A stretch of DNA of 64,000 nt from positions 6,117,001-6,181,000 of the forward strand of contig NZ_CP030117.1 of the NCBI RefSeq assembly GCF_001039275.2, given 5' to 3'. The notes under the pieces are model-generated. The model saw nothing but the letters and a program-made list of their open reading frames with translations, made no database searches and had not been told where the DNA came from. Shown one piece after another: positions 6,330-14,023 of this stretch (positions within the stretch are counted from its first letter, which is position 1; every line of letters starts with the position of its first letter). Position numbers and translations under genes: made by a program. The stretch comes from Brevibacillus brevis (GTDB lineage Bacteria; Bacillota; Bacilli; Brevibacillales; Brevibacillaceae).

Positions 6330-8460
6330 ACGCTTTGCGGTGCCCGTGCTCATTGTTATGATCGTGAGTATTTCGCTCGCTCTCCTGACCATGGCCGATC
6401 TGTACCATAAGCGAGAGAATCTCCAAGAGGATAATTACTTTCAAAGCTCAGGCTTCAATCGTGAATTAGAGACATTTGCCGAGCTGGTGAAAAACGTTCA
6501 TGTAGATTATGCAAGCTACACTCCAGGAAAGCTCGACGAGAAGACAGCGAATCAGCTCAAAAAAGAGCATGAGGAGACCCTCCGGTCGATGAAAGAAAAT
6601 AACAAGCTGTCCGATATGATAGAAGAAGCAAAAAGAGATGGTGACAATGAGAGAGTCGCCAAGTTAACCGAAGAGCTTTCACAAAACTTACAAGAAGACA
6701 TCAATAACGCAACGTCTCAATATCAAGACCAGGTGAACAACAGAATCGCCGAAAGAGATGCCGAGTACGAGGAACGAAAAAACAGCCTCACCCTTCGAAG
6801 TGGCTCCTTCAAATACTATGTCACCGATAAAAAGAACAACAAAGTTTACACCAATCTCCCACAAGAACCTACAGATTGGGAACTGGCCCGATATGCGCGC
6901 CATACAATCAACCTCCCAAATACGAACGGGGATTTAGAAAGCATCAATCGCACTTATCAACTGAATCAACTAAGTGGCATCTTTTATGTCCCAAAAGAAC
7001 CAGACGGATATAGTCAGGTCCACACAGATGCACTTTACTACGATTCCATTCGGGAGCGACTGATTGGCGAGTTTGTCCTGCTCGGGGGCACTTTGCTCAT
7101 CCTTGCACTCTGCTACTGGTATTTTCCAGTCAGCAAAGCGTTGGAAGTACCGATTGTAGCAAAAAGCATGGCACTGTTCCGCTTTATCCCGTTGGATATT
7201 CGGATGGCACTGTCGTTCGTACTTGGCATTACGTATTTCATTATGATCGCAAACATGCGCTTTTTCTTCTTGCCAATTGATGGTGATCATTTCTTCACCC
7301 TTGCGTTCGTTTCGTTGTTTACTGCTTACCTGCTTCTACAATTCATGGAGGCATGGCTTATGTACAACCAACCTGAGAGATTTACGCAGCAGTGGCAAAA
7401 GAGTATCCTCGCCAGACAACGTGTCCTTCTGCAAGAAAGCTACACCAATCGTGGCATGTTCTTCAAAGTATCCACGTTGTTCATCCTGACTGTCGTGTTC
7501 GGAATGAGTATCGGTTTCGGATTCGTCGGGCTCATCGAAGGAGCTGGCGGCTTACTGTTTTTCAGCTTTTTGTATGGCATGTTTTACATGATCGTGGTTT
7601 TCCCATACTCGCTTAGACGCTTGGGACTGATGAACCGCATCATGCAAGGTGCCTCCGAAATGGCTGGAGGCAATCTGAACACTACGATCCAGAAGGTAAA
7701 AAAAGGGAAGCTGTCTGATCTCGCGCACTCTCTCAATAACATCACAAAGGGTCTCAAGCACGCGATGGAAGAGCAGATGAAAAGCGAGCGTATGAAATCT
7801 GAATTGATCACCAATGTTTCCCATGATTTGAAAACACCGCTGACGTCGATTATCAACTATGTTACCCTGCTCAAACAAGAAAACTTGACACCTGAGGAAC
7901 GCAAGAGCTACGTCGATGTCTTGGATCGCAAGGCAGATCGACTGCGCGTTCTCATCGATGACCTGTTTGACGCAGCCAAAATGTCCAGCGGTGCGGTGGA
8001 ACTGAATATCGAGCAAGTGAATGTAGCCTCCCTGCTCAACCAATCCATTGCAGAATTCAGTGACAAAATCGAGCAATCGACGCTCACTTTCCGCGTAACG
8101 ACGGAGCAGCCAAAGATCGTCGCTCCTCTGGATGGCAAGAAAACGTGGCGTGTATTCGAGAATCTGATTGGCAACGCCCTGAAGTATTCCATGCCGAATA
8201 CACGCGTCCTGATTCATTTGGCAGAGACACAGGATGAGGTCATCCTGACGTTCAAAAATGTCTCCGCCTACGAAATCGACTTTGATGCACAGGAACTGTT
8301 TGAACGGTTCAAGCGCGCCGATCAATCCCGTCATACCGAAGGCTCCGGCCTCGGCTTGGCTATCGCAAAAAGCATCGTAGAATTGCAAGGTGGCAGGCTG
8401 TCGATCGATATTGATGGCGATTACTTCAAAGTCATCGTTGTATTCCGCAAACACGCTTAA
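6307..8460 (+). CDS. Sensor histidine kinase with a large multi-TM sensor part
   Basis: The 717-residue kinase has an N-terminal TM helix (about 8-27) and an extracellular segment of roughly 210 residues with a charged coiled-coil-like region. Several further TM helices follow (about 255-445), then a HAMP-like linker (MAGGNLNTTI), the phospho-acceptor His in NVSHDLKTPLTSI, an N-box NLIGNALKYS and a G-box EGSGLGLAIAKS. It phosphorylates the regulator at 5637. The start is a TTG at 6307 inside the end of the regulator gene, with GGGG only a couple of bases ahead. A GTG about 11 codons on is possible. The sensor part is unlike common PhoR or VanS sensors, so the signal is unknown. Confidence 0.92.
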   Translation: MDTKSKNKRFAVPVLIVMIVSISLALLTMADLYHKRENLQEDNYFQSSGFNRELETFAELVKNVHVDYASYTPGKLDEKTANQLKKEHEETLRSMKENNKLSDMIEEAKRDGDNERVAKLTEELSQNLQEDINNATSQYQDQVNNRIAERDAEYEERKNSLTLRSGSFKYYVTDKKNNKVYTNLPQEPTDWELARYARHTINLPNTNGDLESINRTYQLNQLSGIFYVPKEPDGYSQVHTDALYYDSIRERLIGEFVLLGGTLLILALCYWYFPVSKALEVPIVAKSMALFRFIPLDIRMALSFVLGITYFIMIANMRFFFLPIDGDHFFTLAFVSLFTAYLLLQFMEAWLMYNQPERFTQQWQKSILARQRVLLQESYTNRGMFFKVSTLFILTVVFGMSIGFGFVGLIEGAGGLLFFSFLYGMFYMIVVFPYSLRRLGLMNRIMQGASEMAGGNLNTTIQKVKKGKLSDLAHSLNNITKGLKHAMEEQMKSERMKSELITNVSHDLKTPLTSIINYVTLLKQENLTPEERKSYVDVLDRKADRLRVLIDDLFDAAKMSSGAVELNIEQVNVASLLNQSIAEFSDKIEQSTLTFRVTTEQPKIVAPLDGKKTWRVFENLIGNALKYSMPNTRVLIHLAETQDEVILTFKNVSAYEIDFDAQELFERFKRADQSRHTEGSGLGLAIAKSIVELQGGRLSIDIDGDYFKVIVVFRKHA

Positions 8461-8472
8461 AGATCACATAGA

Positions 8473-8507
8473 AAAGCCAGTGCCCGATCGTCAGGCGCTG
8501 GCTTTAT
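8473..8507. terminator. Terminator after the 5637-8460 two-component genes
   Basis: AAAGCCAGTGCC (8473-8484) pairs with GGCGCTGGCTTT (8494-8505), with one G-U pair. It also serves the convergent HPr gene. Confidence 0.82.
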
Positions 8508-8525
8508 TACGTGGTTTTCACCCTG

Positions 8526-8789
8526 TTAGATGGCAAAGTTCCTTTCAAATAGGGACTCAATACTGGCAGCCACCTCTTGCTCATCGGCCCCCTCCACCTC
8601 AAACATAATTTCATCTCCGGTCTTTACCCCCAGAGCCATTACACTGAGGATGCTTTTGCCATTAGCCTGCTTGTCATTGTAGATCATCTTGACCGACGAG
8701 CTGTATTGATTGAGCAGGTTCACCAAGACAGAAGCAGGGCGAGCATGGAGACCTCCACTCACGGCTACTTCCAGATTCATTCGGATCAA
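8526..8789 (-). CDS. HPr-family phosphocarrier protein encoded in the chitobiose operon
   Basis: HPr relays phosphate from enzyme I to the EIIA of sugar transporters. Starting at the TTG at 8789, seven bases after AGGGAGG, gives 87 residues. This places the active His exactly at position 15 (GGLHARPAS) and the HPr-kinase Ser exactly at position 46 (NGKSILSVMALG), the canonical numbering, which is strong support for this start over the ATG at 8780. Both phosphorylation sites are present, so it is not a Crh-type protein, which lacks His15. Being the last gene after EIIB, EIIC, ChbG, EIIA, GH4 and HAD genes, it may be a dedicated or second HPr for this transporter. Whether a ptsHI copy exists elsewhere cannot be seen here. 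Confidence 0.9.
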   Translation of the reverse strand: MIRMNLEVAVSGGLHARPASVLVNLLNQYSSSVKMIYNDKQANGKSILSVMALGVKTGDEIMFEVEGADEQEVAASIESLFERNFAI

Positions 8790-8828
8790 TTTCACGCCTC
8801 CCTTCCTGTCTGAATGCTTATCATGCAA

Positions 8829-8852
8829 GTTCAAAAAGTCGTCTTTTTGACC
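8829..8852. repeat. Collapsed copy of the GTTCAAAAAGTCGTC palindromic repeat
   Basis: GTTCAAAAAG, TCGT, CTTTTTGACC makes a tight hairpin between the HAD and HPr genes. Its left end is identical to the end of the 167-bp element at 48053. Its right side, including AACCTCTTACAG, matches the element's right flank (AACCTCTTTACAG). It looks like the two ends joined without the interior. In mRNA it could act as a processing or stability hairpin. Confidence 0.6.
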
Positions 8853-8858
8853 AACCTC

Positions 8859-9698
8859 TTACAGAAAAAACTTCTCAATGACCTCTGCCACCCCATGCCG
8901 ATCGTTCGTTTCCGTGACATGCCGAGCTAGCTGTTTCAGATCGTCAGGAGCATTGCCCATCGCCACACCCATTCCGGCGAATTGGAGCATCTCTGCATCA
9001 TTGTAATTGTCGCCTACAGCAACGATCTCGTCAGGCTGAATCGCAAGTCTCTCACTCACTACCGCAAGACCGCTTGCCTTGGAGATACCCACAGGCAATA
9101 TTTCCAAATTATTTGCGCCCGAAGCCGTCACGCGAATCCCCGAAAGCTCGGCTTTCTCCAGCTCTTGTCTTGCTGCCAACAGGCGCTTCTCGTCGCCCGT
9201 GACGAATATTTTCGGAGCACACACTTCATGTTTTCGAACGTATCCCGCTATCAACCGCGAAGCCTGGATTCTGATCGGGTATTGATTTTTCCAGAGCTGG
9301 CGCAGTGTCCAGGCATTCAACAACGGAAACAAGTCCGTCCATTTCCACGTGCGATTCGTGACAGCATAAGACTCATGCAGCAGCATGACATCCAAGCCAT
9401 GCGATACAAGTATATCTGTAATCCTCGCCGCGATCTCATACGGAATACGCTGTACATACAGCACTTGATCCGTCTTGGGATCTGCAACGTATGCGCCATC
9501 ATGGGAAACAAGTGGTGCGCTGATCTGGAACTGCTGTGCCAACGATTTGGCCGATGGGTATGCCCTGCCGGTTGCCAGTGTGACGTGGACACCTTGCTTC
9601 ACTAACTGGCTAATGGCCTGCTCTGTTACTTTGGATAAGGTATGATTCGACATCAAAATCGTTCCGTCCACATCCAAGGCGAGGAGTTTGTATTTCAC
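8859..9698 (-). CDS. HAD-IIB (Cof-type) sugar phosphatase
   Basis: The 279-residue protein has the HAD motifs of the Cof subfamily: LALDVDGTIL with the nucleophile Asp at the N-terminus, a Thr in VTLATGRAY, and VAVGDNYNDAEML near the C-terminus, with a large C2 cap between. Such enzymes dephosphorylate sugar phosphates or pyridoxal phosphate. In this operon it may relieve the build-up of phosphosugars from chitobiose, which is inference. The GTG at 9698 follows AAGGATGG by seven bases, and that ribosome site overlaps the stop codon of the upstream GH4 gene, so translation is coupled. Confidence 0.88.
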   Translation of the reverse strand: MKYKLLALDVDGTILMSNHTLSKVTEQAISQLVKQGVHVTLATGRAYPSAKSLAQQFQISAPLVSHDGAYVADPKTDQVLYVQRIPYEIAARITDILVSHGLDVMLLHESYAVTNRTWKWTDLFPLLNAWTLRQLWKNQYPIRIQASRLIAGYVRKHEVCAPKIFVTGDEKRLLAARQELEKAELSGIRVTASGANNLEILPVGISKASGLAVVSERLAIQPDEIVAVGDNYNDAEMLQFAGMGVAMGNAPDDLKQLARHVTETNDRHGVAEVIEKFFL

Positions 9699-9711
9699 AC
9701 GAGTACCATCC

Positions 9712-11034
9712 TTATGTGACGGGCTTGAAAAACTGGGGCAGATGCTCCTTGTGCGCCTCCAGCATCTCATCGAGTATTTTTTTGGCGATCACGTCAGACG
9801 ATACCAGCGGGTTAATATTCATCGCCAGTAGCGCTTTATGGTAATCACCCGTTACAGCCGCCTCGGCTGCCACTCGCTCAAACGATTTGATTTGCTGTAC
9901 GAGTCCACGCACGGGAACAGGCAAATCACCAACAGCCAAAGGAATCGGTCCTTCTCTTGTAATGACGCAGTTCACTTCGACTGCCGAATCATCCGGAATG
10001 CTGGCAATCGCTCCATTGTTGCGAACATTTACCGTCTGAATATCGCGCTTGTCGTTGTAAATGGAGTAAATCAGATTGCAGGCAGCCTCACTGTAATAGG
10101 CCCCGCCACGCTTCTCCAACTGCGGAGGCTTGATATCTAAGTCTGGGTCTTCATAGAGTGCAAATAGCTCTGCTTCCACCTGCTTGACCACTTCAGCTCG
10201 CGTACCCTTCTGCTCCGCTTCTTCCAGCTCATGCTCCAGCATCGTGCTGGTCTGGTAGTAGTAACGATGATACGGGCAAGGGAGAATCCCCAATGCTTTG
10301 CTGAAATCTTTATCCCAACCAAGGTCCAAAATGTTTTGCATCGTAATACCCGATTGGTCGCCCGTTATCTTATCGATTACCTGGGAAATGACGTTTTCCC
10401 CATCCAGGTACACACCCAGTCCGAAGATCATATGATTCAATCCGGCAAAATCAATATGAACCCGTGACTGCTCGACGCCCAAAACAGTAGCAACACCCAT
10501 TTTCATCCCGATAGGTACATTACACAGTCCAATAACCTTTTTGCGGTTGGTATATCGTAGCACTGCCTCTGTGACCATACCCGCCGGATTCGTGAAGTTA
10601 ATCAGCCAAGCATCCGGACATAGCTCTTCCATGTCACGACAAATGTCCATAATGACCGGAATGGTACGCAAGCCTTTGAACAATCCGCCGGGACCATTGG
10701 TTTCCTGACCGATTACTCCGTATTTCAAAGGAATACGCTCATCCTTGATCCGCGCATCCAACAGACCCACGCGCATTTGCGTCGTAACAAAATCTGCGCC
10801 CGCAAGTGCTTTTCGCCGATCCATCGTCAAATGGATCTCGATAGGCACCCCTGCTTTCTCTACCATCCTTTTTGCCAGGGCGCCTACTGTTTGCAGCTTT
10901 TTCTCGCCCTCCGGAATATCCACCAGCCACAACTCTCGGACGGGCAACTCATCGTAGCGCTTGATAAAGCCTTCCACCAGCTCAGGTGTATAGCTAGACC
11001 CTCCACCGATCGTTACAATTTTGATTCCGCTCAT
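9712..11034 (-). CDS. chbF: GH4-family 6-phospho-beta-glycosidase (ChbF/CelF/LicH type)
   Basis: The 440-residue enzyme begins with the NAD-binding signature of glycoside hydrolase family 4, KIVTIGGGSSYTPELVEGF. It keeps GLCNVPIG (metal-ligand Cys region) and the FAGLNHMIFG segment. Family 4 enzymes cleave phosphorylated disaccharides by an NAD- and metal-dependent elimination mechanism. Because a ChbG deacetylase lies in the same operon, as in enteric chb operons, monodeacetylated chitobiose-6-phosphate is the most likely substrate; cellobiose-6-phosphate is the alternative. The gene overlaps the EIIA gene by four bases (ATGA) and precedes the HAD gene. Confidence 0.9.
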   Translation of the reverse strand: MSGIKIVTIGGGSSYTPELVEGFIKRYDELPVRELWLVDIPEGEKKLQTVGALAKRMVEKAGVPIEIHLTMDRRKALAGADFVTTQMRVGLLDARIKDERIPLKYGVIGQETNGPGGLFKGLRTIPVIMDICRDMEELCPDAWLINFTNPAGMVTEAVLRYTNRKKVIGLCNVPIGMKMGVATVLGVEQSRVHIDFAGLNHMIFGLGVYLDGENVISQVIDKITGDQSGITMQNILDLGWDKDFSKALGILPCPYHRYYYQTSTMLEHELEEAEQKGTRAEVVKQVEAELFALYEDPDLDIKPPQLEKRGGAYYSEAACNLIYSIYNDKRDIQTVNVRNNGAIASIPDDSAVEVNCVITREGPIPLAVGDLPVPVRGLVQQIKSFERVAAEAAVTGDYHKALLAMNINPLVSSDVIAKKILDEMLEAHKEHLPQFFKPVT

Positions 11035-11357
11035 ACTCCTGCCTCCTTGCCTTCATGGATTTGGCTGTAAAGCTCTACAAACTCCGTAGCCAAATCCTTG
11101 ACTGTTATCGCGTTCATCAAATGATCCTGGGCGTGAATCAAGAGCATGCTGATCTCAGTCTTTTCGCCTGCTATCTCCTTTTGGATAAGTGCCGTTTGAT
11201 TTTGGTGTGCACGACCGAGCTCTTCTCCTGCACGCTTCAACGCATCCTCTGCACCTGACATGTCTCTATTTTTAGCCAGAGCGATCGCTTCCATTGCCAG
11301 ACTCCGCGCGTTTCCTCCGTGAAGTATTAGTTGAAAAATAACGTCTGTATGGTCCAT
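11031..11357 (-). CDS. chbA: PTS EIIA component, lactose/cellobiose family
   Basis: The 108-residue all-alpha protein fits PTS IIA-Lac/Cel: FQLILHGGNARSLAMEA at the front and the phosphorylated His in LLIHAQDHLMNA at about residue 75. It passes phosphate from HPr to EIIB. I prefer the ATG at 11357, seven bases after GGAG, over the GTG at 11369 that overlaps the ribosome site. It lies between chbG and the GH4 gene and overlaps the latter by four bases. Confidence 0.93.
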   Translation of the reverse strand: MDHTDVIFQLILHGGNARSLAMEAIALAKNRDMSGAEDALKRAGEELGRAHQNQTALIQKEIAGEKTEISMLLIHAQDHLMNAITVKDLATEFVELYSQIHEGKEAGV

Positions 11358-11369
11358 ATCTATCTCCAC

Positions 11370-12116
11370 CTATCCAAGTTCGCTAAAAGTCACGAGCTGT
11401 ATTTTTTGATCACGAATGTATTGCTTTAACTCTGCTGCCGTTAAAATTTTCAATTCTGTGGTTCGTTGCTTTGCGTACGAACTGCCTGTCAGTACCGCTT
11501 CGTCCAAATAAGCAGGGTGCGTCATGATCTCAACTACAGGATAATCTGCCATATCCTCTACGATCCTGACGAAGGATTGTACGGTTAGGTCATCTCCATA
11601 AAAATGATGAGAAAAGCCTTCTGTCGTCAAAACACTCGACTGGTCTCGCTGCTCCTGTGTCCCCGACATCCACGGATAGCGAACTGGCACTCTATATTCC
11701 TCTGCCAGCTTCAGAACAATCGGCAAAACGGCTGGATGTGCATGTACATGGTGGTGGCTGTCGATATGGGTCAGCTTGAGCCCCGACGCCACGAATCTCT
11801 CCAATTGCGTCCGCAGCTCCCGCTCGATCTCCTCCGGTGCAGCAGAAACCAAATGATCTTGCCCGCGCCGAAAACGCCCCTCTCCGTCCGTTAGCGATGG
11901 TACATCCTGACTAACTGGCGTTCCGCATGTGAGTACCAGATGAATGCCCACTCCGAGCGTTGGATGTTCTTTGGCCAGTCCTACAGCGTGCTCGAACCCC
12001 TCCATATTGACCATCAAGGTCGCAGAAGTAACGACTCCTTCCCGATGTGCTTCGACGATGCCCAGATTGACGCCTTTGGAATACCCAAAATCGTCTGCAT
12101 TCACAATCAGTTTCAT
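11370..12116 (-). CDS. chbG: ChbG/YdjC-type carbohydrate deacetylase
   Basis: The 248-residue protein has the metal-binding DD of YdjC enzymes in IVNADDFGYSKG and the His motif HIDSHHHVHAHP at about 120. In Escherichia coli ChbG removes one acetyl group from chitobiose and chitotriose 6-phosphates, a step needed both for induction and for cleavage by ChbF. Its presence points to chitin disaccharide rather than cellobiose as the substrate of this PTS. Here it sits between the EIIC and EIIA genes, unlike the chbBCARFG order of E. coli. Confidence 0.92.
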   Translation of the reverse strand: MKLIVNADDFGYSKGVNLGIVEAHREGVVTSATLMVNMEGFEHAVGLAKEHPTLGVGIHLVLTCGTPVSQDVPSLTDGEGRFRRGQDHLVSAAPEEIERELRTQLERFVASGLKLTHIDSHHHVHAHPAVLPIVLKLAEEYRVPVRYPWMSGTQEQRDQSSVLTTEGFSHHFYGDDLTVQSFVRIVEDMADYPVVEIMTHPAYLDEAVLTGSSYAKQRTTELKILTAAELKQYIRDQKIQLVTFSELG

Positions 12117-12137
12117 AGATAGCCTCTCCTCTAGCGA

Positions 12138-13481
12138 TTACATAGTCACAGCTGTATTGGAAGCAGTACCAGCTTTTTCTTCACTGACCTTTTGTTTATC
12201 CCACAAGCGGAAGAACGGATAGTAGATCGCAAGCGAGATGATGAAGTTCACCGCTTGAAGAACCATCCCCGATACTTTTCCGCCTGTAGCCAAATATCCG
12301 CTCACAAATAATGGTGTCGTCCACGGAACAGATACCCCGCTTGGCTTTGCTACCCATCCGAGTGACATCGCAAAATAGCTGATAATAACCAATATGACAG
12401 GGGTAATCACAAACGGAATAATCAAGAGCGGGTTCATGACGATCGGCATTCCGAAGATGACCGGTTCATTGATGTTAAACAAACCAGGTCCGAGCGAGAG
12501 TCTACCGATGTTTTTCATCTGTTTGCTTCGCGCCATGAATACCATCAGGACAACGAGAGCCAAAGTGGCACCTGATCCCCCTGCATATATCCACATGTCA
12601 AAAAATTGCGTGGTGACGACGTTCGGCAATTCACCGTTCGGATTTGCCTGAAACGCTGCTCTGTTCTGGTCCATCAGTGTCAGCCAGATGGGACTCATAA
12701 TGCCACCGACTATCGCGGCACCATGCAAACCAACAGCCCAGAGTATATGAATAAGCAACACGCAGATGATGGCGCCAATCAAGCTGCTGCCAACCACACT
12801 CAATGGTCCGACAAGCAGATCTTTTACAATATTATGAATACTCTCGAAAGAAGTGTTTTCCAGCAGAATCCGAATCAGCCAGACAACGATAAGCACAGCA
12901 CCCGCAGGGATCAATGCCACAAAAGAGCGGGAAACAGCAGGGGGAACGCCGGGTGGCATGGAGATGACGATTTTCATTTGGATGATTTTGCGATAAATCT
13001 CGGTTCCTAATATCGCCAATATCATGGCAACGAACAATCCCTGACTACCCATCAATGTAACGGGAATGACTCCGCCTACCTCTTGGGCTGCACTCGCTCC
13101 CTCAGGGGTGAACATTACTTTATACGGAGTCGCGAGCAAGAAGGAAGCAACAGAAATCGCTCCAGCCGACAGCGGATCGACCTTGTATTTCTCTGCTAGT
13201 CGGTAGGCGACGCCAAAACTGACAATCAATCCCATGACGTCAAAAGTAGCGCCTACCGGATACAGCAGCTTCGTCCGCCATTTTTCGCCGAAAATACCGC
13301 CCATGAATTCATCATAACCAGGTATAGGTATGAAGCCAATGATGAGGAACAGTGAACCAATGATCAACAAAGGCAAAGTAAGGATAATTCCGTCACGAAT
13401 GGCCTGCAGATGCTTTTGTTCCGCCATTTTCCCTGCTATCGGCATCATGCGGTTTTCCATAAATGAAACAAATCCGCCCAT
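12138..13481 (-). CDS. chbC: PTS EIIC permease, lactose/cellobiose/chitobiose family
   Basis: The 447-residue membrane protein has about ten hydrophobic segments and the IIC-Lac features MENRMMPIAGKMAEQKHLQAIRDGI at the N-terminus (shown in pieces: MENRMMPIAG, HLQAIRDGI). INEPVIFGMPIV, the substrate-binding Glu loop, lies in the C-terminal half. It transports the disaccharide. I choose the second of two close ATG codons (13481), six bases after AGGAGGGGG; the first (13487) touches that site. The ribosome site overlaps the stop of the EIIB gene. Confidence 0.93.
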   Translation of the reverse strand: MGGFVSFMENRMMPIAGKMAEQKHLQAIRDGIILTLPLLIIGSLFLIIGFIPIPGYDEFMGGIFGEKWRTKLLYPVGATFDVMGLIVSFGVAYRLAEKYKVDPLSAGAISVASFLLATPYKVMFTPEGASAAQEVGGVIPVTLMGSQGLFVAMILAILGTEIYRKIIQMKIVISMPPGVPPAVSRSFVALIPAGAVLIVVWLIRILLENTSFESIHNIVKDLLVGPLSVVGSSLIGAIICVLLIHILWAVGLHGAAIVGGIMSPIWLTLMDQNRAAFQANPNGELPNVVTTQFFDMWIYAGGSGATLALVVLMVFMARSKQMKNIGRLSLGPGLFNINEPVIFGMPIVMNPLLIIPFVITPVILVIISYFAMSLGWVAKPSGVSVPWTTPLFVSGYLATGGKVSGMVLQAVNFIISLAIYYPFFRLWDKQKVSEEKAGTASNTAVTM

Positions 13482-13494
13482 ACGCATCCCCCTC

Positions 13495-13797
13495 CTACTG
13501 TTTTAGACGAAGTGCAAACTCAAGCACGTTTTTCCCGTTCAACGTTCCGTAATCGACCGTGCTGATTACGTCTACAGGAATTCCTCTGGATGCCCCTTCT
13601 TTTTTCATCTCTGTCAGCTTGTAACGTACTTGTGGCCCCAACAAGAGCACTGCTGCTTGATCAATATGATTTTTTACTTCATCTGCGGAAACTGCCCATA
13701 TTTTAGCGTCCAACCCTTTTTCTCTGGCAGCCTCCTCCATTTTTTGAACCAGCAAGCTTGTCGACATACCCGCTGCGCAACACAATAAAATATTCAT
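13495..13797 (-). CDS. chbB: PTS EIIB component, lactose/cellobiose/chitobiose family
   Basis: The 100-residue protein carries the phosphocysteine loop CAAGMSTSLLV with Cys7, the hallmark of IIB-Lac/Cel. It is the first gene of the operon. The ATG at 13797 lies about eight bases after GAGGAGGGGG, a very strong ribosome site, and about 33 bases downstream of the predicted sigma-54 transcription start. Confidence 0.94.
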   Translation of the reverse strand: MNILLCCAAGMSTSLLVQKMEEAAREKGLDAKIWAVSADEVKNHIDQAAVLLLGPQVRYKLTEMKKEGASRGIPVDVISTVDYGTLNGKNVLEFALRLKQ

Positions 13798-13840
13798 GGA
13801 TTGTACCCCCTCCTCTCGACGAGTGATGCCTTACTGTAAG

Positions 13841-13856
13841 AGCAAGTTACGTGCCA
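13841..13856 (-). promoter_or_regulatory. Near-consensus sigma-54 promoter of the chitobiose operon
   Basis: Read on the minus strand the sequence is TGGCACG-TAAC-TTGCT, an exact match to the -24/-12 consensus. The GG pair is at 13855-13854 and the GC at 13843-13842. The adjacent LevR-type activator with a GAYTGA motif is its expected partner. Confidence 0.92.
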
Positions 13857-13869
13857 AAACACCAAAAAA

Positions 13870-13883
13870 TGTATGCGCTTACC
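13870..13883 (-). promoter_or_regulatory. cre-like site (CcpA) upstream of the chitobiose promoter
   Basis: On the minus strand GGTAAGCGCATACA fits the cre pattern (TGNAANCGNNNNCA) except for the first base. A second copy of the octamer GTAAGCGC lies in inverted orientation at 13950-13957, so the pair could instead be the activator's binding sites. Confidence 0.5.
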
Positions 13884-13948
13884 GAAAGAACCGCATGGTT
13901 AGGCATATTTCGCGACCTCGTTGCCTGTCATTCTCATTAGTGTTTTTA

Positions 13949-13962
13949 TGTAAGCGCTGTAG
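13949..13962 (+). promoter_or_regulatory. Second GTAAGCGC element, cre or enhancer half-site
   Basis: TGTAAGCGCTGTAG shares GTAAGCGC with the element at 13870-13883 on the other strand, 67 bases away. It lies about 95-110 bp upstream of the -24/-12 promoter, a usual distance for sigma-54 enhancers. Confidence 0.4.
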
Positions 13963-13986
13963 TGTTTGATTTTGAATATGGAAAAG

Positions 13987-14023
13987 GCAAAAAATAAAAC
14001 ACTGGTTACGCCAGTGTTTTATT
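13987..14023 (-). terminator. Terminator whose loop holds the stop codon of the activator gene
   Basis: AATAAAACACTGG (13993-14005) pairs perfectly with CCAGTGTTTTATT (14011-14023), and a T-run follows on the minus strand. The TAA stop of the activator gene (14006-14008) lies in the five-base loop, so the last codons form the stem. Confidence 0.88.
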
